Source: Berghia stephanieae
Lineage: Eukaryota > Mollusca > Gastropoda > Nudibranchia > Aeolidiidae
DNA: 64,000 nt
Assembly: GCA_034508935.3 (NCBI GenBank)
Contig: CM067444.1
Location: 24,773,867-24,837,866, forward strand
Direction of reading: 5' to 3'
The translations under genes and the position numbers were made by a program. The number at the start of each line of letters is the position of its first letter. The first letter of the stretch is position 1. Below the pieces are notes generated by a model. That model saw only the letters and a list, made by a program, of their open reading frames with translations. It had not been told where the DNA came from and ran no database searches. Positions 62,177 to 64,000 of the stretch are shown one piece after another.

Positions 62177-62930
62177 ACGTGAGCTTGAATATAGCGCAAT
62201 AAAAACTAAACTTGCTCAAAGCGCTTAACAAGGGGCCCCTTGTCAAAAGAAACACTTAGCATTTAGTACGTGTCATGACGTATGTTTGGCGATATTACAA
62301 TTTTTTTCCGACAGAGACGACGCCACTGTTAACACCAGGTACTCATTTTACACCTGAGTAGTAGTAGTTTCGTATGGCTACAACTCCACGTTGTTTCGCT
62401 TCACCCAATCCGCGAAAGGACTGTCCGCCTCATGAACCATTTGGTAGCCGCCTGGGGTGCTGTTGCGGGGCACTTCAAAATGATGTGGTCCATGTCTTGG
62501 CAAGGGTCATCGCATGCTGGGCATTTTGGAGATGATGCATAACCTCATCGATGCAAGTCTGAGGCTGTTCTACCATGCCTAGATCTGCTGCATGTTGACC
62601 ATTCTTTTCTGGTAAGAGTATGGAAACCAGGCAGTGGTATGTTCGTTGGTTCTTCAATAATTTCACTAGCCTTTGGTGGTTTTTGTTTCCATTCCTCTCG
62701 CCAGGCCTCCTCTAGGTCGAAATTGTCATTTCTGGTATTGTAATAGGGTTTCCTTGATTTGAGGCGAGCTGTTTTAGGGGCCGATTCTAAACACCTGAGT
62801 AACGCGAGAGAATGTGAGTTAAGAGCCTTTATTCCCAAGGACTCAACTATGTCCCAAGGAAGGCTCAAACCCAGGGCCTTCCGATCCGAAATCGAGTGTT
62901 ATACCACTGAACCACATAACCACACATGAA
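62177..62930 (-). repeat. S1 SINE split by a LINE fragment
   Basis: S1 tail half at 62177-62361 and head half at 62791-62930. ACACCTGAGTA occurs at both junctions. Confidence 0.82.
62362..62790 (-). mobile_element. LINE 3' fragment inserted in S1
   Basis: The minus strand shows the zinc-knuckle end CPACDDPCQDMDHIILKCP, then GGYQMVHEADSPFADWVKRN, a TAG stop and CCATACGAAACTACTAC. It is related to the LINE end at 3679-4082. The frame shifts before the knuckle. Confidence 0.8.
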
Positions 62931-63330
62931 TAATCTAATATGTGCAATAATAGACTATCATAATTTCTTTCATAACAATCAATTAAAAATTAGAATAAGA
63001 TAAAAGATAAGATTTTTAAAAACAAACAAAAAAAAAAAAAACAAAAAAAAACAACAAAACAATGAATAGAATTATTTAATCAATAAGAGAGCAAGAAATG
63101 GAACGTAATTTTAATGATTTCTTTTTTTTTTTAAATTAAAGATATTTACAAAGTTTGCAGTTAAGATAAAACAATAAAATATATAGAACTATTTAATCAA
63201 ACAAGAAAGCAAAAAATGGAACAAAGAAATGTGACATTCGTTGGATACTTAATTTTATTAATTTCTTTTCTTTCTTTTTTTTTAAACATTAAAGATATTT
63301 ACAAAGTTTGCAGTTACTATTTTTGAAATA
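62931..63330. repeat. Tandem AT-rich duplication, about 145-bp unit
   Basis: GATATTTACAAAGTTTGCAG occurs at about 63142 and 63293, and AATGGAACGTAA and AATGGAACAAAG lie before each. This is a two-copy duplication of unrecognised sequence. Confidence 0.65.
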
Positions 63331-63334
63331 CTGC

Positions 63335-63505
63335 CGACGTGTTATTTTTTGCAGGTCTGTTAACCTAAATTGCTATGGGATCATTGTTGTAATGGAAATG
63401 TTCTCAATCCAACAGAAAATATTGTTGTCCATTACAACGATGTTAAATCAAGTTCATAATAATTAATTGCTTTCGGTAATCAGACCTGCCAAGGTATGCA
63501 CGTTG
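63335..63505. mobile_element. M1 hAT-like MITE, 171 bp, 8-bp duplication
   Basis: CGACGTGTTATTTTTTGCAG to GCACGTTG. Flanks AATACTGC (63327-63334) and GATACTGC (63506-63513) match at 7 of 8 bases. Confidence 0.85.
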
Positions 63506-63624
63506 GATACTGCATATTATAACACAATCAGTAGAATGACAGGATAGAAACATATGTAAATCACTTTTTTGCGCATCGAATCTATAAATAGCAGCCAATG
63601 GGATTTTAACAAGTTTACTGCCAT

Positions 63625-63828
63625 AATCTTTGGCCAGAAAACTCGTCCTTCAATAAATATCAATTAAAACGGCCCATGACAAAATACTCTCAAACCTGGG
63701 GCTTCGCGAGGTCTTCATTGAAGTCCCTCCTAGGTTTGATAGTTTTTGCCAGGTTGAGAGTCATTTTAATCGATAGATATTTGAAGGATGAGTTTTCTTG
63801 CCAAATTTTCAAATACGAGTTTTTTTTC
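63625..63828. mobile_element. M4 inverted-repeat element
   Basis: TTTGGCCAGAAAACTCGTCC on the left, GATGAGTTTTCTTGCCAAAT on the right; the centre carries a second inner palindrome around CAAACCTGGGG and CCTAGGTTTG. Confidence 0.82.
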
Positions 63829-63956
63829 TCTCCAAAGCATGGCAGTTAAATGGTTAAGAAAGATTAAATTCCTCTTTTCGTCTAATCAGACATGCTGGTG
63901 ACATTTTATTTGGATTGCTACAAGGCAGGGCAAATATAATTTGTTTTTCTATTACG

Positions 63957-64000
63957 ACATGCACTTATTTGCAGGTCTGATAACCCAATTCCTTATGGGC
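63957..64000. mobile_element. M1 MITE cut by the window edge
   Basis: CATGCACTTATTTGCAGGTC then TGATAACCCAATTCCTTATG, running off the right edge. It preserves the CCTTATGGGC word at which the LINE entered the 36326 copy. Confidence 0.8.

Overview
This window is animal nuclear DNA. It holds two spliced genes with GT-AG introns of about 0.3-7 kb, dense microsatellites, several tRNA-derived SINEs, 5'-truncated LINE fragments and many short inverted-repeat elements. The repeat types (an L2/CR1-like LINE tail, hAT-like and TTAA-flanked MITEs) and the two conserved genes fit an invertebrate metazoan with a repeat-rich genome, perhaps a marine lophotrochozoan or invertebrate deuterostome. The sequence alone does not settle the phylum.

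The genes lie head to head. On the minus strand an adenylate kinase 9 (AK9)-like gene starts at 24809 and runs left; I place 19 exons down to 1707 and the gene continues past the left edge. It carries two P-loop kinase domains, an acidic insert, a coiled-coil linker built partly from very small exons, and the start of a third kinase-like domain. On the plus strand homogentisate 1,2-dioxygenase (HGD) starts at 26258 and ends at 53098. All 16 coding exons join in phase into 448 residues with every iron ligand present. HGD acts in tyrosine and phenylalanine breakdown; AK9 is a nucleotide kinase. Their adjacency suggests at most a shared promoter region (24835-26257), not a shared pathway.

Layout: 1-850 hAT transposase remnant; 1.7-24.8 kb AK9, with introns full of microsatellites, SINEs and foldbacks; 24.8-26.3 kb divergent intergenic region; 26.3-53.1 kb HGD, with a 7 kb first intron holding a 0.9 kb GA/GATA higher-order repeat; 53.1-64 kb no recognised gene, only foldback elements, a cluster of one long retroposon (S2), nested SINE/MITE stacks and simple repeats.

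Repeat families are given local names. S1-S5 are SINE-like retroposons. M1 is a hAT-like MITE with 8-bp target duplications. M2-M5 are other inverted-repeat elements, M3 with TTAA ends. FB1-FB3 are foldbacks. R1 is a short repeat without clear terminal inverted repeats.

The most striking feature is a 37-bp minisatellite (35578-36198) in HGD intron 3. Each of its roughly 16 units looks like a complete 3' splice site (branch-point-like TATCTAAC, pyrimidine tract, AG), and the array runs into the real exon 4 acceptor. Using most upstream copies would add an immediate in-frame stop. Also notable are four in-phase AK9 exons of 45, 30, 30 and 12 bp, a decayed partial duplicate of AK9 exon 18, and an L2-like LINE sitting inside a MITE 21 bp from an HGD splice donor.
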